64,000 nucleotides of DNA. It comes from Larkinella insperata. Its GTDB lineage: Bacteria > Bacteroidota > Bacteroidia > Cytophagales > Spirosomataceae. The first letter of the stretch is position 1. Each line of letters begins with the position of its first letter. The notes under the pieces were generated by a model. The model was not told where the DNA came from. It saw nothing but the letters and a program-made list of their open reading frames with translations, and made no database searches. Positions 43,304 to 52,388 of this stretch are shown here, one piece after another. The DNA is taken from contig NZ_CP110973.1 in the NCBI RefSeq assembly GCF_026248825.1, positions 6,500,944 through 6,564,943 of the forward strand. The letters are read 5' to 3'. Both the position numbers and the translations under genes were made by a program.

Positions 43304-45040
43304 TTATTTTCCTACGTTGAGTTGTCGATCAGCATCAGCCAAAACCATGCTTTTCTCGACAACAGGATCAGCATCAGGGACACCTGCTACTTCGACTAGT
43401 TGCTTCAGGAAGGTATTCAGGATATTTTCTTTATCCAGATTTCTTTCGGCATACCGTCTGGCGTTCATCCGGTACGAGGTCAGGTCGGTTGCAATGTTTT
43501 CGTTGATGGCATCTTTCAAAGCCTCAACCGATTCCGGCTCGATCAGTATTCCCATGTTGTGTTTGCTCACGATATCGTGCAGGGTGGTTCCCGGAACGGC
43601 CGACACCAGTGCACACCCTCCGGCAGCTAATATTCCCGTCAACTTAGAGGGTAATACCAGATCCGAAGCCGACTTCTTCTGCAAAACCAGGTGTATATCT
43701 GCCGTGGCCAGCAAGGCCGACAGCTTTTCGTATGGTTGTAAGGGGTAAAATTTGATATTAGGCAACCCGTAGCTCTGAGCGAGCGCCATTAATTTATCTT
43801 TTCCTCCGCCTGATCCAAAAATCAGGAACTGAACGTCGGGGCGGGATGTAAAGGAACGAGCGGCTTCGATGATGATTTCCAACCCTTGTTTTTCGCCCAG
43901 ACTTCCAGAGTAGAGAATAACTTTATCCGACTCCCTTAACCCCAGTTCTGCCCGGAGGGATTGCGATCGGGATAACGGCCTGACGTACTCTCCGTCGACC
44001 CAATTCGGAAACAGCACACATTCAGACTGAAGCACTTTCTTTTGAGTAACCTTCCGCACCATTCCTTCGCTGATGGTCGATACGACGGTGCAATTCTTCA
44101 GAATGAACGCTTCCACCTTGAACATGATGTCTAAAAACCGCTTGTTTTTAATCATGCCCAGGTCCTTCGCCATATCAATCTGCAAATCCTGAATATGACA
44201 CCAGAGGGGTACGTTAAACAATTTGCTGTATAGCACCGGAATGACTCCCAGGTGAAAAGGGGGCGACAGACAGATAACTGCATCGTACCGTTTGCGAAAT
44301 AGTATCCGAAACCAATACACCAGACTGCTCGCGACAAATGAAAATTCGTGCAGAATCCGGGTGAGCGAGGTTACCTTCCTGGGAACATACAACGGACACC
44401 GGTGGACCCGTGCTCCTCCAATCTGCTCGGTATGCCATCCTTTATTTTTGTGGGAATCATGTATAGCCCATTCCGGATAGTAAGGGTGAGCCGTAATGAC
44501 ATCAACTTCCTGATCATGCTTTGCCAGCCAGGCCCCCATTTCACCCGTGTACTTACCAATGCCGGTCAGTTCGGGTGAATAGTTGATCCCGTAAATTAAA
44601 ATTCTCATACTCGGAGTGTTTTTATAACGTCTGTCGAAGACTTTTCGAATACCAGCCCTCTTCAGCATCCATCTACTCATTCCCAGAACTGCCATGCCGC
44701 AGAGGGTCCCGAATGCTGCCGACAGGCTATGATCCCAATCAAAAGGCCGGTTCAGTAATAACAGCTGTCCGACTTCCGAGAGAAATATGACGCCCACCAG
44801 CCCAACCCAGGTAACGACCCAACGGTGCATCGGCTGCCGGGTTCGGTCCAGCCATAGACCACTAAATAACCCCAGAAATACAAACAGGGATGCATTCATC
44901 ATGGTATCGGCGTTGGACCAGCGCGTCAGCCAGGCCGGCAGAAATCCATACGTACCCACCCTCAGATCAGGCATCCAACTGAGGTAGAATATGGAGACTA
45001 CGTTTGCCCAGATTACAATGAATAGCAGACTTAAACGCAC
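43304..45040 (-). CDS. VanZ-like membrane domain fused to a WcaI-type glycosyltransferase
   Basis: A 578-aa single frame. Residues 1-130 resemble a VanZ-like four-helix membrane domain (LFIVIWANVVSIFYLSW, SLFVFLGLFSGLW, WVGLVGVIFLSEVGQLLLL, RPFDWDHSLSAAFGTLCGM). From Met145 the sequence is a group-4 glycosyltransferase close to WcaI of colanic-acid clusters (MRILIYGINYSPELTGIGKY, AHPYYPEW, ILYSGSLGEKQGLE, SKLTGILAAGGCALVS). No stop or frameshift separates the two parts. An internal start at 44608 could also give a free enzyme. The fusion would place the transferase at the inner membrane. Acceptor and donor are unknown. Confidence 0.82.
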   Translation of the reverse strand: MRLSLLFIVIWANVVSIFYLSWMPDLRVGTYGFLPAWLTRWSNADTMMNASLFVFLGLFSGLWLDRTRQPMHRWVVTWVGLVGVIFLSEVGQLLLLNRPFDWDHSLSAAFGTLCGMAVLGMSRWMLKRAGIRKVFDRRYKNTPSMRILIYGINYSPELTGIGKYTGEMGAWLAKHDQEVDVITAHPYYPEWAIHDSHKNKGWHTEQIGGARVHRCPLYVPRKVTSLTRILHEFSFVASSLVYWFRILFRKRYDAVICLSPPFHLGVIPVLYSKLFNVPLWCHIQDLQIDMAKDLGMIKNKRFLDIMFKVEAFILKNCTVVSTISEGMVRKVTQKKVLQSECVLFPNWVDGEYVRPLSRSQSLRAELGLRESDKVILYSGSLGEKQGLEIIIEAARSFTSRPDVQFLIFGSGGGKDKLMALAQSYGLPNIKFYPLQPYEKLSALLATADIHLVLQKKSASDLVLPSKLTGILAAGGCALVSAVPGTTLHDIVSKHNMGILIEPESVEALKDAINENIATDLTSYRMNARRYAERNLDKENILNTFLKQLVEVAGVPDADPVVEKSMVLADADRQLNVGK

Positions 45041-45116
45041 GATTGTGGGATAAGAAACAGGTAGATTTTATGCTGAACAGTTTGCTGTCTATTCCTAAAA
45101 GTTAACTGCTCTTTTA

Positions 45117-45995
45117 TTAAACTTTAAGTGATTCGGGCACTACGGTAGAAACAACTTCCTGTTCTTCCTCCGACAGCTCACGTATTTTGCAATACATCTG
45201 GGTGAAATAGGCCATCTTCAACAGGGCGAAAGCAAAGCCCCGGCTACCGTCCCGAAAACCGCCCATCAGAAAAAAACTTCCAAAGAAAAAAGCCGGGCCC
45301 AGCAACGGGGTACGCATCAGGCCATACTTAATGCGTTGCATCCACGACCATTTATTAACGCTTTGGGTGTCTTTCGACATTTTCAGGAAACGGGCGGCTT
45401 CCCAGCTGGAATATTCGTTGTGCTTCGTCACATAATACGAGATACCTCGCATGTCCTGGTGATCGATTTTGCTTTTAATGGTGCCAATCTCCCCTTCCAG
45501 TACGGGATGTTCGTGCACTTCCATATCCAGCTTACTCCACTGTTTCTCGTCGATTCGTTCGTACTCTCCGGCACCTACTCTGAACAAGGCCAGCTTGTGC
45601 AGAAAGTAGCCTCCCTTCATCGGTTTTCCCATAAAGTAGATTGTATACCGCAACCAGTAGCCTACTTTATCGTCCCGTTTGAGGGCTTGCCGTAATTCAG
45701 CTTTGAATTTGTCGGTCAGAAACTCGTCCGCATCCAGAAACATTACCCATTTGCTTTGAGGGGTATGGTTCCGTAAATACCAGTTACGTTTTTTGGGGAA
45801 TTGCCCATTCCAGACAAAATCCACCACTTTCGCGCCGTATTGCAGCGCAATTTCCTTCGTACGATCAGTGCTGCCGGAATCGATCACAACTATGTTGCGC
45901 GCCAGGTCAGGCCCTATGGAAGCAAGGCAGATGGCCAGGTTCTTTTCCTCGTTTTTGACAGGAATTGCAATCGTTAGATCCAGAGGTTCAATCAT
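45117..45995 (-). CDS. Glycosyltransferase family 2
   Basis: A 292-aa inverting GT-A transferase. It shows the nucleotide-sugar binding start LTIAIPVKNEEKNLAICLAS, VVIDSGSTDRTKEIA, and the metal-binding DxD in WVMFLDADEFLTDKF. The pattern, including KVVDFVWNGQFPKKRNWYL, is that of WaaE/LpsA-like lipopolysaccharide or EPS transferases. A C-terminal hydrophobic stretch (LLGPAFFFGSFFLMGG) may attach it to the inner membrane. It lies between the GT61 gene and the VanZ fusion gene in the EPS cluster. The sugar transferred cannot be deduced. Confidence 0.88.
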   Translation of the reverse strand: MIEPLDLTIAIPVKNEEKNLAICLASIGPDLARNIVVIDSGSTDRTKEIALQYGAKVVDFVWNGQFPKKRNWYLRNHTPQSKWVMFLDADEFLTDKFKAELRQALKRDDKVGYWLRYTIYFMGKPMKGGYFLHKLALFRVGAGEYERIDEKQWSKLDMEVHEHPVLEGEIGTIKSKIDHQDMRGISYYVTKHNEYSSWEAARFLKMSKDTQSVNKWSWMQRIKYGLMRTPLLGPAFFFGSFFLMGGFRDGSRGFAFALLKMAYFTQMYCKIRELSEEEQEVVSTVVPESLKV

Positions 45996-46104
45996 AACAT
46001 TTCGTCATTGAATGTGTCCATTAACAGCAAAGTGATAAGGGCTACAAATATCTTTTATTTCTTCGATGCAAAACGACTACTACCACGCGCTGTCAGGGAC
46101 AGCT

Positions 46105-47190
46105 TTACTTGAAACTTGCCTGTTTTTCCCGTTCACCAAGCAGCGTCATCAATTCAGCAACCGCTTCTTCAGTCAAGACCAGACTTTGTTTGTTGGCTGA
46201 ATTGCTCTTTTTCACTTGGCGTTCCGGGGGCAAACTGACGGTTTTAAACCGAAAATTGTACGTCTTAGCAATAGCTGAATAATGCTCCGGAGGCAGGTGA
46301 GTGCTTCTCAGTTCCACAACAAGCGTTTGCGGTTCGCAAAAGATGATGTTGGTTAGAGCAGCACCGTGTAAGGCCACAACGACCTCGGCTTCTCTCAGCG
46401 TATTGATTTGTTCTTCAACCGTCATTCCCTGCGGATTAACGATTGTGAAGCCCAGCTTTTCCAGCATTGCGACCAACCTCTCCTCACCGATCAGGCTTCT
46501 TTTGGCCTGCTTTCCCCGCAGAAGATAGATCTTCTTTTTCGGCAGCCGCGGTTTGTTCGCGCTCAACTGATCCAGAATTTCTTTTTTCCAGGCGGCAAAC
46601 GGTTTGTTCAAACCGTAGTAATCGGCGACCACCAGATCCTTCACTTTCACTGTTTCGAACGGCTTCAGCCGAAACACCTTCTCCTTTTCAATGCCCAGCA
46701 TGGCCAGGTAATTGGTTTCGTAGGACTTGGCCGTGTGATGCAGGATAATGACCCGGTCTTTGAGATCACTTAAACTGTATTTAGTCAGAACCAGCAACCG
46801 GGGCAGCAAATCAACCACCCAATGGTAGTAGTTATTGGGAGCTTCCGGTGTAATCAGGTAGATGGCCTTCTCAATTTCCCCGACGTTTTTACCAACATAT
46901 GGTAAAGTTGAAGCCGGATGCAGTGTCTTTCCCCAGGGGAATGAAATAAACCGCAGGTAGAGCTGGTTGAATTTATTGATGATGGCTCCTCCGTATAAAC
47001 CGCTGCACACAACATCGTTCAACTTCCAGACATGAAGATTTTCCGCTCCGCCATAAGGGCCAAAAAGCTTTTCGTTTTCTTCCGGTTCAAAAGCAAACTC
47101 CGGGGCCTTACCCTTTACGTTCCCAACCTGAACCTGCAAGGCCAGCTGGCGTAAGAGTTTAAGACTTTTTTGTACGATTGCCGTTGTCAT
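46105..47190 (-). CDS. Glycosyltransferase family 61 (DUF563) protein
   Basis: A 361-aa protein with the signatures of the GT61/DUF563 family: NNYYHWVVDLLPRLLVL, KKIYLLRGKQAKRSLIGEE (phosphate-binding), and EVVVALHGAALTNIIFCEPQ near residue 280. The family includes xylosyl-, arabinosyl- and GlcNAc-transferases in eukaryotes and many capsule enzymes in bacteria. The N-terminus is unremarkable and no membrane helix is seen. Position within the EPS cluster supports a role in assembling the repeat unit. A 25-bp gap separates it from the acetyltransferase gene. Confidence 0.85.
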   Translation of the reverse strand: MTTAIVQKSLKLLRQLALQVQVGNVKGKAPEFAFEPEENEKLFGPYGGAENLHVWKLNDVVCSGLYGGAIINKFNQLYLRFISFPWGKTLHPASTLPYVGKNVGEIEKAIYLITPEAPNNYYHWVVDLLPRLLVLTKYSLSDLKDRVIILHHTAKSYETNYLAMLGIEKEKVFRLKPFETVKVKDLVVADYYGLNKPFAAWKKEILDQLSANKPRLPKKKIYLLRGKQAKRSLIGEERLVAMLEKLGFTIVNPQGMTVEEQINTLREAEVVVALHGAALTNIIFCEPQTLVVELRSTHLPPEHYSAIAKTYNFRFKTVSLPPERQVKKSNSANKQSLVLTEEAVAELMTLLGEREKQASFK

Positions 47191-47215
47191 CCGATTCCGT
47201 CTGATTAGTGATGCG

Positions 47216-47767
47216 TTATGCCTTTGCCGGATTCCCTTTTACCGTTGTTCCGGGCCGTACCGACTTGGTTACGACGCTGCAGGCCCCAACAATGGACCGT
47301 TCGCCAATCGTGACTCCGGGCATGATAAACGCTCTCGCCCCAATGAATACATGAGGTTCGATAACGATCGGCAGGGTAATCAGGTTCATGGCGGGCTGGT
47401 CGAACGCATGCGTACCCGTACACAGATAGACTTCCTGAGCTACGGTTGCGTGCTCCCGAATTTCAATTATACCCAACGAATAAGCGTTTGCCCGATCGCC
47501 CAGGCAAGCATGGTCGTGCAAAATCAGATTCCAGGGAATTTGAATGCGGGCCCGTTGGTGAACAAAAGGACGGCCGTAAATCGTGGCCCCAAATGCTTTC
47601 AGCCAGAAGACCCGCCACCGGTTAGCGGGTTTGGGTGTCCAGGAACACAGTAGCGTCCACACGTACTCCCACAGCAACATCTTAATCCGCTGCTTAACCG
47701 TCCAGGGACTCGAATAAGGCGAATCCTGAACGTGAACGGTTTGACTTGTTACGATACTTTCAGTCAT
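47216..47767 (-). CDS. WcaF-like O-acetyltransferase (hexapeptide repeat)
   Basis: A 183-aa left-handed beta-helix acetyltransferase. Hexapeptide-type repeats are visible in ATIYGRPFVHQRARIQIPWN, ACLGDRANAYSLGIIEI and PHVFIGARAFIMPGVTIGE. The N-terminal part (WTLLCSWTPKPANRWRVFWL) and the motif CTGTHAFDQPAMN match WcaF/NodL-like enzymes that acetylate sugars of colanic acid. It ends in the usual VKGNPAKA. Its start overlaps the end of the preceding transferase gene by 8 bp, indicating translational coupling. Acetyl-CoA is the likely donor; the modified sugar is unknown. Confidence 0.88.
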   Translation of the reverse strand: MTESIVTSQTVHVQDSPYSSPWTVKQRIKMLLWEYVWTLLCSWTPKPANRWRVFWLKAFGATIYGRPFVHQRARIQIPWNLILHDHACLGDRANAYSLGIIEIREHATVAQEVYLCTGTHAFDQPAMNLITLPIVIEPHVFIGARAFIMPGVTIGERSIVGACSVVTKSVRPGTTVKGNPAKA

Positions 47768-48875
47768 TTTTTTTCAGCATTTGTTCGAACTCCCGTAGAA
47801 ACTGGTTGGCGATGTGCTTCGTCGAGTGGCTTTCTCGCACCGCAACGGCATTGGTCGCCAACCTCTCCCGCAGCGAACGGTTTTCCTGCAAATTCATGAT
47901 ATGGCTGGCCAGTTGATCCACAGCGTCTTGCGAACGGTGGTCGAAGATCAGACCATTTTGGTTTTCCTTGACAAAATCCTGAAAACAGGACAGTTTGGAG
48001 ACAATCGGTGCACACCCCCACGCCATTGCTTCCAATGGGGCAAGTCCGAATGTTTCACCCTGCTCCGCTACCGAGGGGTACACAAAGATAGAAGCCTCCT
48101 CGTAGTATTTGTTCAGTGCTTCGGTGTTGTAAACCGGTCCTACAAATTCAATCTCGGCTCCTTTTGCCTTTTGCCGCAACGTTTCCAGATACTCTTCTCC
48201 TCCCCCGCCGGCGGCCACTTTCCAGGAGCCTACGATCTGCAGTTTGTAAGCCTGGTTGGTCTTGCTGTAGGCTTCCACCAGTAAATCCAGCCCTTTTTCG
48301 GGGTGAACCCGACCCGTGTACAAAATGATCGGTTTCTTCTGGGTCAGGTCAACTTCTCTGGAGGGGGTAAACGGCAACGGATTCGGGATCATGACCACCT
48401 TGTCGCGCAACACATCGGGCAATTCGTTCCGAGAGGCCGTCGCCACCGGGCTTGAGTTTGCCCGAAGCCGGGCCACATTCCGGTATAATTTCAATTGCCC
48501 TTTGGGCATCCGGGCTACATCTACCATGCAGACTTTCTGAGACCGCTTCGGCAGAACGAGTGGTGCCCAGAACGTGTTGCTTACCACCACATCGTAATTG
48601 TTTGAGAACAGTTTGCGGCCCCGCAACGTATAAAGAAGGTCCAGCATCTTAAGAACAATACCCGATTTTGGGGTATCGTATCCTTTGATGCGCAGGTGCT
48701 GCACTCCATCAATCACTTCCGAGTCAGGATATTCTTTCATGCTCCGGGATATTTGAACAACTTCATGTCCTTGCCGGGCAAACTCTTTCGCTAAGGCAAA
48801 CCATCGTTTCTCAACAGCTCCTCCCAACATGGGCGGAACCGGAAAAAAAGCTCCCTGAAAAATGGCTATACGCAT
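47760..48875 (-). CDS. Glycosyltransferase family 4
   Basis: A 371-aa retaining GT-B enzyme. The N-terminal domain has MLGGAVEKRWFALAKEFARQ, and the C-terminal domain the nucleotide-sugar site PIILYTGRVHPEKGLDLLVE, YEEASIFVYPSVAEQGETFG and LAPLEAMAWGCAPIVSKL with the E-x7-E pattern. It is a single enzyme without fused parts. It lies 17 bp after the preceding transferase and overlaps the acetyltransferase, forming a tight run of transferases. Donor and acceptor cannot be assigned. Confidence 0.9.
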   Translation of the reverse strand: MRIAIFQGAFFPVPPMLGGAVEKRWFALAKEFARQGHEVVQISRSMKEYPDSEVIDGVQHLRIKGYDTPKSGIVLKMLDLLYTLRGRKLFSNNYDVVVSNTFWAPLVLPKRSQKVCMVDVARMPKGQLKLYRNVARLRANSSPVATASRNELPDVLRDKVVMIPNPLPFTPSREVDLTQKKPIILYTGRVHPEKGLDLLVEAYSKTNQAYKLQIVGSWKVAAGGGGEEYLETLRQKAKGAEIEFVGPVYNTEALNKYYEEASIFVYPSVAEQGETFGLAPLEAMAWGCAPIVSKLSCFQDFVKENQNGLIFDHRSQDAVDQLASHIMNLQENRSLRERLATNAVAVRESHSTKHIANQFLREFEQMLKKND

Positions 48876-48892
48876 TAGAAAATGGTTAAATC

Positions 48893-50140
48893 TTACACAG
48901 ATACTTTTTCATCGGCCATGCTGCTGCTGGCTGACTTCATGACTTCCGACAACCGCTGAGCCGCAGCCGGAATAGCAAACTCCCGTTCGAAAGTAGCCCG
49001 CGCCCGCTGATTCATTTTCTCTCTTTCGGCGGTCGACAACCGCAGCCAGGCTGATAATGCTTGCTCGGTTCCCTGCAATGTATCGGGCGTCACGATGCCA
49101 CATTTGGCGGCTTCAATTTCACGCCAGATATTAACCTGATCCGAAATCAGGACGGGTTTCCCGCAAGCCAGAGCCTCTACCACCGCAATACCAAAGTTCT
49201 CTTGATGGCTCGGTAACGCAAACGTTTCACAACCGTAGAAAGCGCCCCACTTGGCATCTCCCGTAAGCATACCGGGCAAGAAGACATTCGACTTCAACAG
49301 CGGATCGCTGGCCACCATTTGCTGAATTTTCTGTCCGTAAGCAGTGTCCAGCTTGGGACCGGCAATCACCAGCTTCGGAACTTCGGTCCCAAGCTCCTGC
49401 TGTTTCAGCACTGTATTTTTGTACGCTTCGATCAGTAAATCAACCCCTTTTTTCTGGTGTATCCGGCTCAGAAACAACCAATAGGGCTGTTGACCCAAAC
49501 CAGGACATTTATCCAAAAATGCCTTTTGCATTTCCGGCTGGAAGGCGGGTGGCGTCACAATGCCGTAACCGACGTTGATTTCCTGGCTGGGCTGATACGG
49601 GCTAAAGGAAGTCCGGGCCAGTTCCAGTTCGGCCTGACAGGTAAACAATACGCCATCGGCCTGTTTGACCACGCTGCCTTCAATGGCTTTCCAATACAGC
49701 CAGTTCCGTAACGCCTTCAGTTTTCTACCTTCAGCTTTCTGAAAATAAGGATCGAGCATCCCGTGTGGCATAACAAAAAGCCGGGGAGTCTTCCCCGTGC
49801 CTTTTTGGCCAGACTGCTTAGCCCGAAACGCTTTTAAAGCTTTGGTAGCCGCGTAACTTGGGTAAAGCCAGAGTCCGTGCACAATGACAGCATCGAACCG
49901 ACCAAGGTTCTCGATGAGCCAGGGAATGAGTTTGGGCGCGTAATTCCAGGGCCCTTTATTGGGGCCCAAGGCATGTATTGGAAATGAATCCTTACCCAGG
50001 AAATCTGCATCAGGACGGTTCAGACAAACTACCTCATTATGAACCCCCATTTTCTGTAGTTCATTGCAGGAGTTTCTGATACCCTGGCAAGGGCCGCCCG
50101 AAGCGGGATCCATGCTACCGATAATCCGAAGTATGTTCAT
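48893..50140 (-). CDS. Glycosyltransferase family 4
   Basis: A 415-aa GT-B transferase. The N-terminus (IIGSMDPASGGPCQGIRNSC) matches the WcaL/WbaZ-like subgroup that starts 'SMDPxxGGP'. The donor-binding half contains WLFLSRIHQKKGVDLLIEAY, GCETFALPSHQENFGIAVVE and ALACGKPVLISDQVNIW. The start codon lies 26 bp inside the end of the upstream transferase gene, a sign of coupled translation. It probably adds one residue of the repeat unit on the cytoplasmic face. Sugar specificity unknown. Confidence 0.9.
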   Translation of the reverse strand: MNILRIIGSMDPASGGPCQGIRNSCNELQKMGVHNEVVCLNRPDADFLGKDSFPIHALGPNKGPWNYAPKLIPWLIENLGRFDAVIVHGLWLYPSYAATKALKAFRAKQSGQKGTGKTPRLFVMPHGMLDPYFQKAEGRKLKALRNWLYWKAIEGSVVKQADGVLFTCQAELELARTSFSPYQPSQEINVGYGIVTPPAFQPEMQKAFLDKCPGLGQQPYWLFLSRIHQKKGVDLLIEAYKNTVLKQQELGTEVPKLVIAGPKLDTAYGQKIQQMVASDPLLKSNVFLPGMLTGDAKWGAFYGCETFALPSHQENFGIAVVEALACGKPVLISDQVNIWREIEAAKCGIVTPDTLQGTEQALSAWLRLSTAEREKMNQRARATFEREFAIPAAAQRLSEVMKSASSSMADEKVSV

Positions 50141-51311
50141 GTTTTTTTTCTGTCTGCAAAAGACTATAATAGATCGCTTCGATTTGATCTAATGCCTGAT
50201 TCGCATCAAACCGTTTCGCATTTTCAAGGCCAGCCTGGACCGCCTTTTCCCGTTCAGCGCCCCTTAACCGCACGACACGATCAACAACCCGAGCCGCTGC
50301 TTTCGCCCAGCTTTCGTGTTCCGACTGATCTGCGGGCTGACGTGGAATCAGGAATCCGGCTTCACCAGCGACTTCGGTCATAGGGGCAGCATCCGTTGTA
50401 ACAACCGGGCATCCCGAAGCCATGGCTTCCGCAATCGGCCAACCGAACCCTTCGGCCAACGATGGGAAGACAAACACCGAAGCACCGGCATAGGCCAGGC
50501 GCACGGCTTCGTTATCTAACCCAGTTAAAAAATGAATATCCGACGTGTAGGGAGACGCTTCTCGTCTGTCCTTCACCGACTGACCGGGCGGTATACCGAT
50601 CATCAGCAGCGGCAGTTTCTGGTCGCTCAGCCCCCGCCAGGCGTCATAAATTTGAATGACGCCACGTCGATTTTTATACCATTGGTTTCCACCCACGTGC
50701 AACAGGTAACCCGCCGTCAGATCCAATTCTAGCTTCTGTCCGAGTGCAGTTTTTGACTGAATGGCGTCCAAAAGGGTGAACGACTGATTTAAGCCGTTGT
50801 AGACAACTTCGGAACGCGCCGGAACGGAAGAAAGCTGTTTATGAAGATCTTCCCTTGTCTTTTGCGAAACCGAAATAAAATTTTTTCCTTTTGAATAACC
50901 GCGGTGGATGAACTCCTGGTATTGCCTCCCAGACCAGCTGGTTTTTCTTTCCGATATTTTGCCAAGCGCCGATTGCTGCGCCAGAAAGTCGTGACAGTGA
51001 ACAACATGGGGGCGGTCCGTTACGAGCGGTACCCAGGGTCCCTGTGCGTTATCCGTAAATACAAAAAGAGTGTCTGGAGGGCAACTTTTCAAACGCCGAC
51101 GAACTTCATTAGGAAAGAGAACAAACTGATCAACATATCCCAACCATTTCTTCAAACCCTGTGGCGCAGGAAGCCGGAACAATCCTGGAGTAGGCAGCCA
51201 GGATTCTACTTCATGGCCGCGAGCCCGCATTCCTTCTGTCAGCATATGCGCAAAACGCGGCATGCTCTGTGATCCGAGGAAGGTGGGGTGGTTAAAGAAG
51301 ATTATACGCAT
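50115..51311 (-). CDS. Glycosyltransferase family 4
   Basis: A 398-aa GT-B enzyme. Visible motifs: RFAHMLTEGMRARGHEVESW, VSQKTREDLHKQL before the interdomain region, LLHVGGNQWYKNRRGVIQIY, then LAYAGASVFVFPSLAEGFGW and PIAEAMASGCPVVTTDAAPM. The GNxWYKNR pattern recalls mannosyltransferases, but this is not decisive. Its last 26 bp overlap the next transferase gene. A 124-bp gap separates it from the AT-rich SGNH gene upstream, and base composition rises here relative to genes 51.4-57.5 kb. Confidence 0.9.
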   Translation of the reverse strand: MRIIFFNHPTFLGSQSMPRFAHMLTEGMRARGHEVESWLPTPGLFRLPAPQGLKKWLGYVDQFVLFPNEVRRRLKSCPPDTLFVFTDNAQGPWVPLVTDRPHVVHCHDFLAQQSALGKISERKTSWSGRQYQEFIHRGYSKGKNFISVSQKTREDLHKQLSSVPARSEVVYNGLNQSFTLLDAIQSKTALGQKLELDLTAGYLLHVGGNQWYKNRRGVIQIYDAWRGLSDQKLPLLMIGIPPGQSVKDRREASPYTSDIHFLTGLDNEAVRLAYAGASVFVFPSLAEGFGWPIAEAMASGCPVVTTDAAPMTEVAGEAGFLIPRQPADQSEHESWAKAAARVVDRVVRLRGAEREKAVQAGLENAKRFDANQALDQIEAIYYSLLQTEKKHEHTSDYR

Positions 51312-51435
51312 ACAGCTACTATAAGTTCCGGATTGATTAAACGTTTTAAAAAGACTTGGGGCAAAATTACTTTTAACTTTTTAGGTAAGTTCAGAAGTAA
51401 GCTATTGTCCTCCGAACTCCAGAAATCAAGCGCAA

Positions 51436-52347
51436 CTAGCCTTTCATGGCCTTATAAATCCAGCGATACAAATTTTCGCCCATAAAGTGTTGGCCTTCAG
51501 AATTGAAATGAATTTCATCCAGATAGTACTTCTTATCCAAGGCAAAATCTAGCTCTTTTATCACTTTTCGATTTCTTTTCGTGAAGAAGTCAATAATCAA
51601 CTGTCCTTCCTGCGAGTATTTCTTTTCAACTAATTCCTTTTGTGAAGCATGAAGATAAACAATTAAAGGAACCTTAAGACAAGTAGCCAGACTATCAATG
51701 TCATTGAATCCTGTGTTGAAGCTCCGTCCTTCGGGTTGAACGTCCTGATCTTCTGAAATCCCTTTTTTAAATTTACTCAGCAACGTATCATTGACTTTCT
51801 TAAAGAGCTTAAAACTTGCCAATGCGTAATTATCCGACGGCATACTGGACTTTACTCCAACGACTTTTTTGAAAGTCATGTTATCAAAAGCATCTCCGCT
51901 ATTGTTAACCATTACAATCAAATCGGCATTAAACGTCCCATACTTCTTTAAATACGCATAGATATTGTCGGGGCCCCACGTGTAGGATGATATATTTAAT
52001 ACTCGAATAGTAGCGTTCAGATCTTTTCTCAGTCTCTGCTCAAGAATGGTTGAAGCCAAATCTTTGTGATCAACTTGATTTCCGCCATTGACAACTGAAT
52101 CTCCTATCAACAACACGACTAAAGTATCTTCCTTATTTATAGGATCGCTCCTCATCGAAAACTCATTTGTGACAAAGCGATTTCTATAAATTTTTAAATC
52201 CTGGTTTGGCTTGTGAATGTATTCAAATTCTTTACTTTCCTGAAACAACGGATATTGATTTAAACCGTAATATCTAGCAACTAATTCAATTACTATAAAT
52301 ATCAGTATTATTGAAAGTACTATCTTTTTATAGAATTTTATCGACAT
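51436..52347 (-). CDS. Membrane-anchored SGNH/GDSL-like protein in EPS cluster
   Basis: A 303-aa protein with one N-terminal membrane helix (IVLSIILIFIVIELVARYYG, about residues 9-28) and a periplasmic SGNH-type domain. Block I is LVVLLIGDSVVNGG, block III may be MVNNSGDAFDN, and the Asp-x-x-His of block V lies in LDEIHFNSEGQHFMG. The catalytic residues are thus in place. In polysaccharide clusters such proteins usually add or remove acetyl groups on the polymer; this is inferred from position. The gene is markedly AT-rich and Lys/Asn-rich compared with its right-hand and left-hand neighbours, suggesting acquisition by transfer. Confidence 0.75.
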   Translation of the reverse strand: MSIKFYKKIVLSIILIFIVIELVARYYGLNQYPLFQESKEFEYIHKPNQDLKIYRNRFVTNEFSMRSDPINKEDTLVVLLIGDSVVNGGNQVDHKDLASTILEQRLRKDLNATIRVLNISSYTWGPDNIYAYLKKYGTFNADLIVMVNNSGDAFDNMTFKKVVGVKSSMPSDNYALASFKLFKKVNDTLLSKFKKGISEDQDVQPEGRSFNTGFNDIDSLATCLKVPLIVYLHASQKELVEKKYSQEGQLIIDFFTKRNRKVIKELDFALDKKYYLDEIHFNSEGQHFMGENLYRWIYKAMKG

Positions 52348-52388
52348 AAATTGTTACAATTCAAGCAACTTTTTTTTCAAAAAACTAT

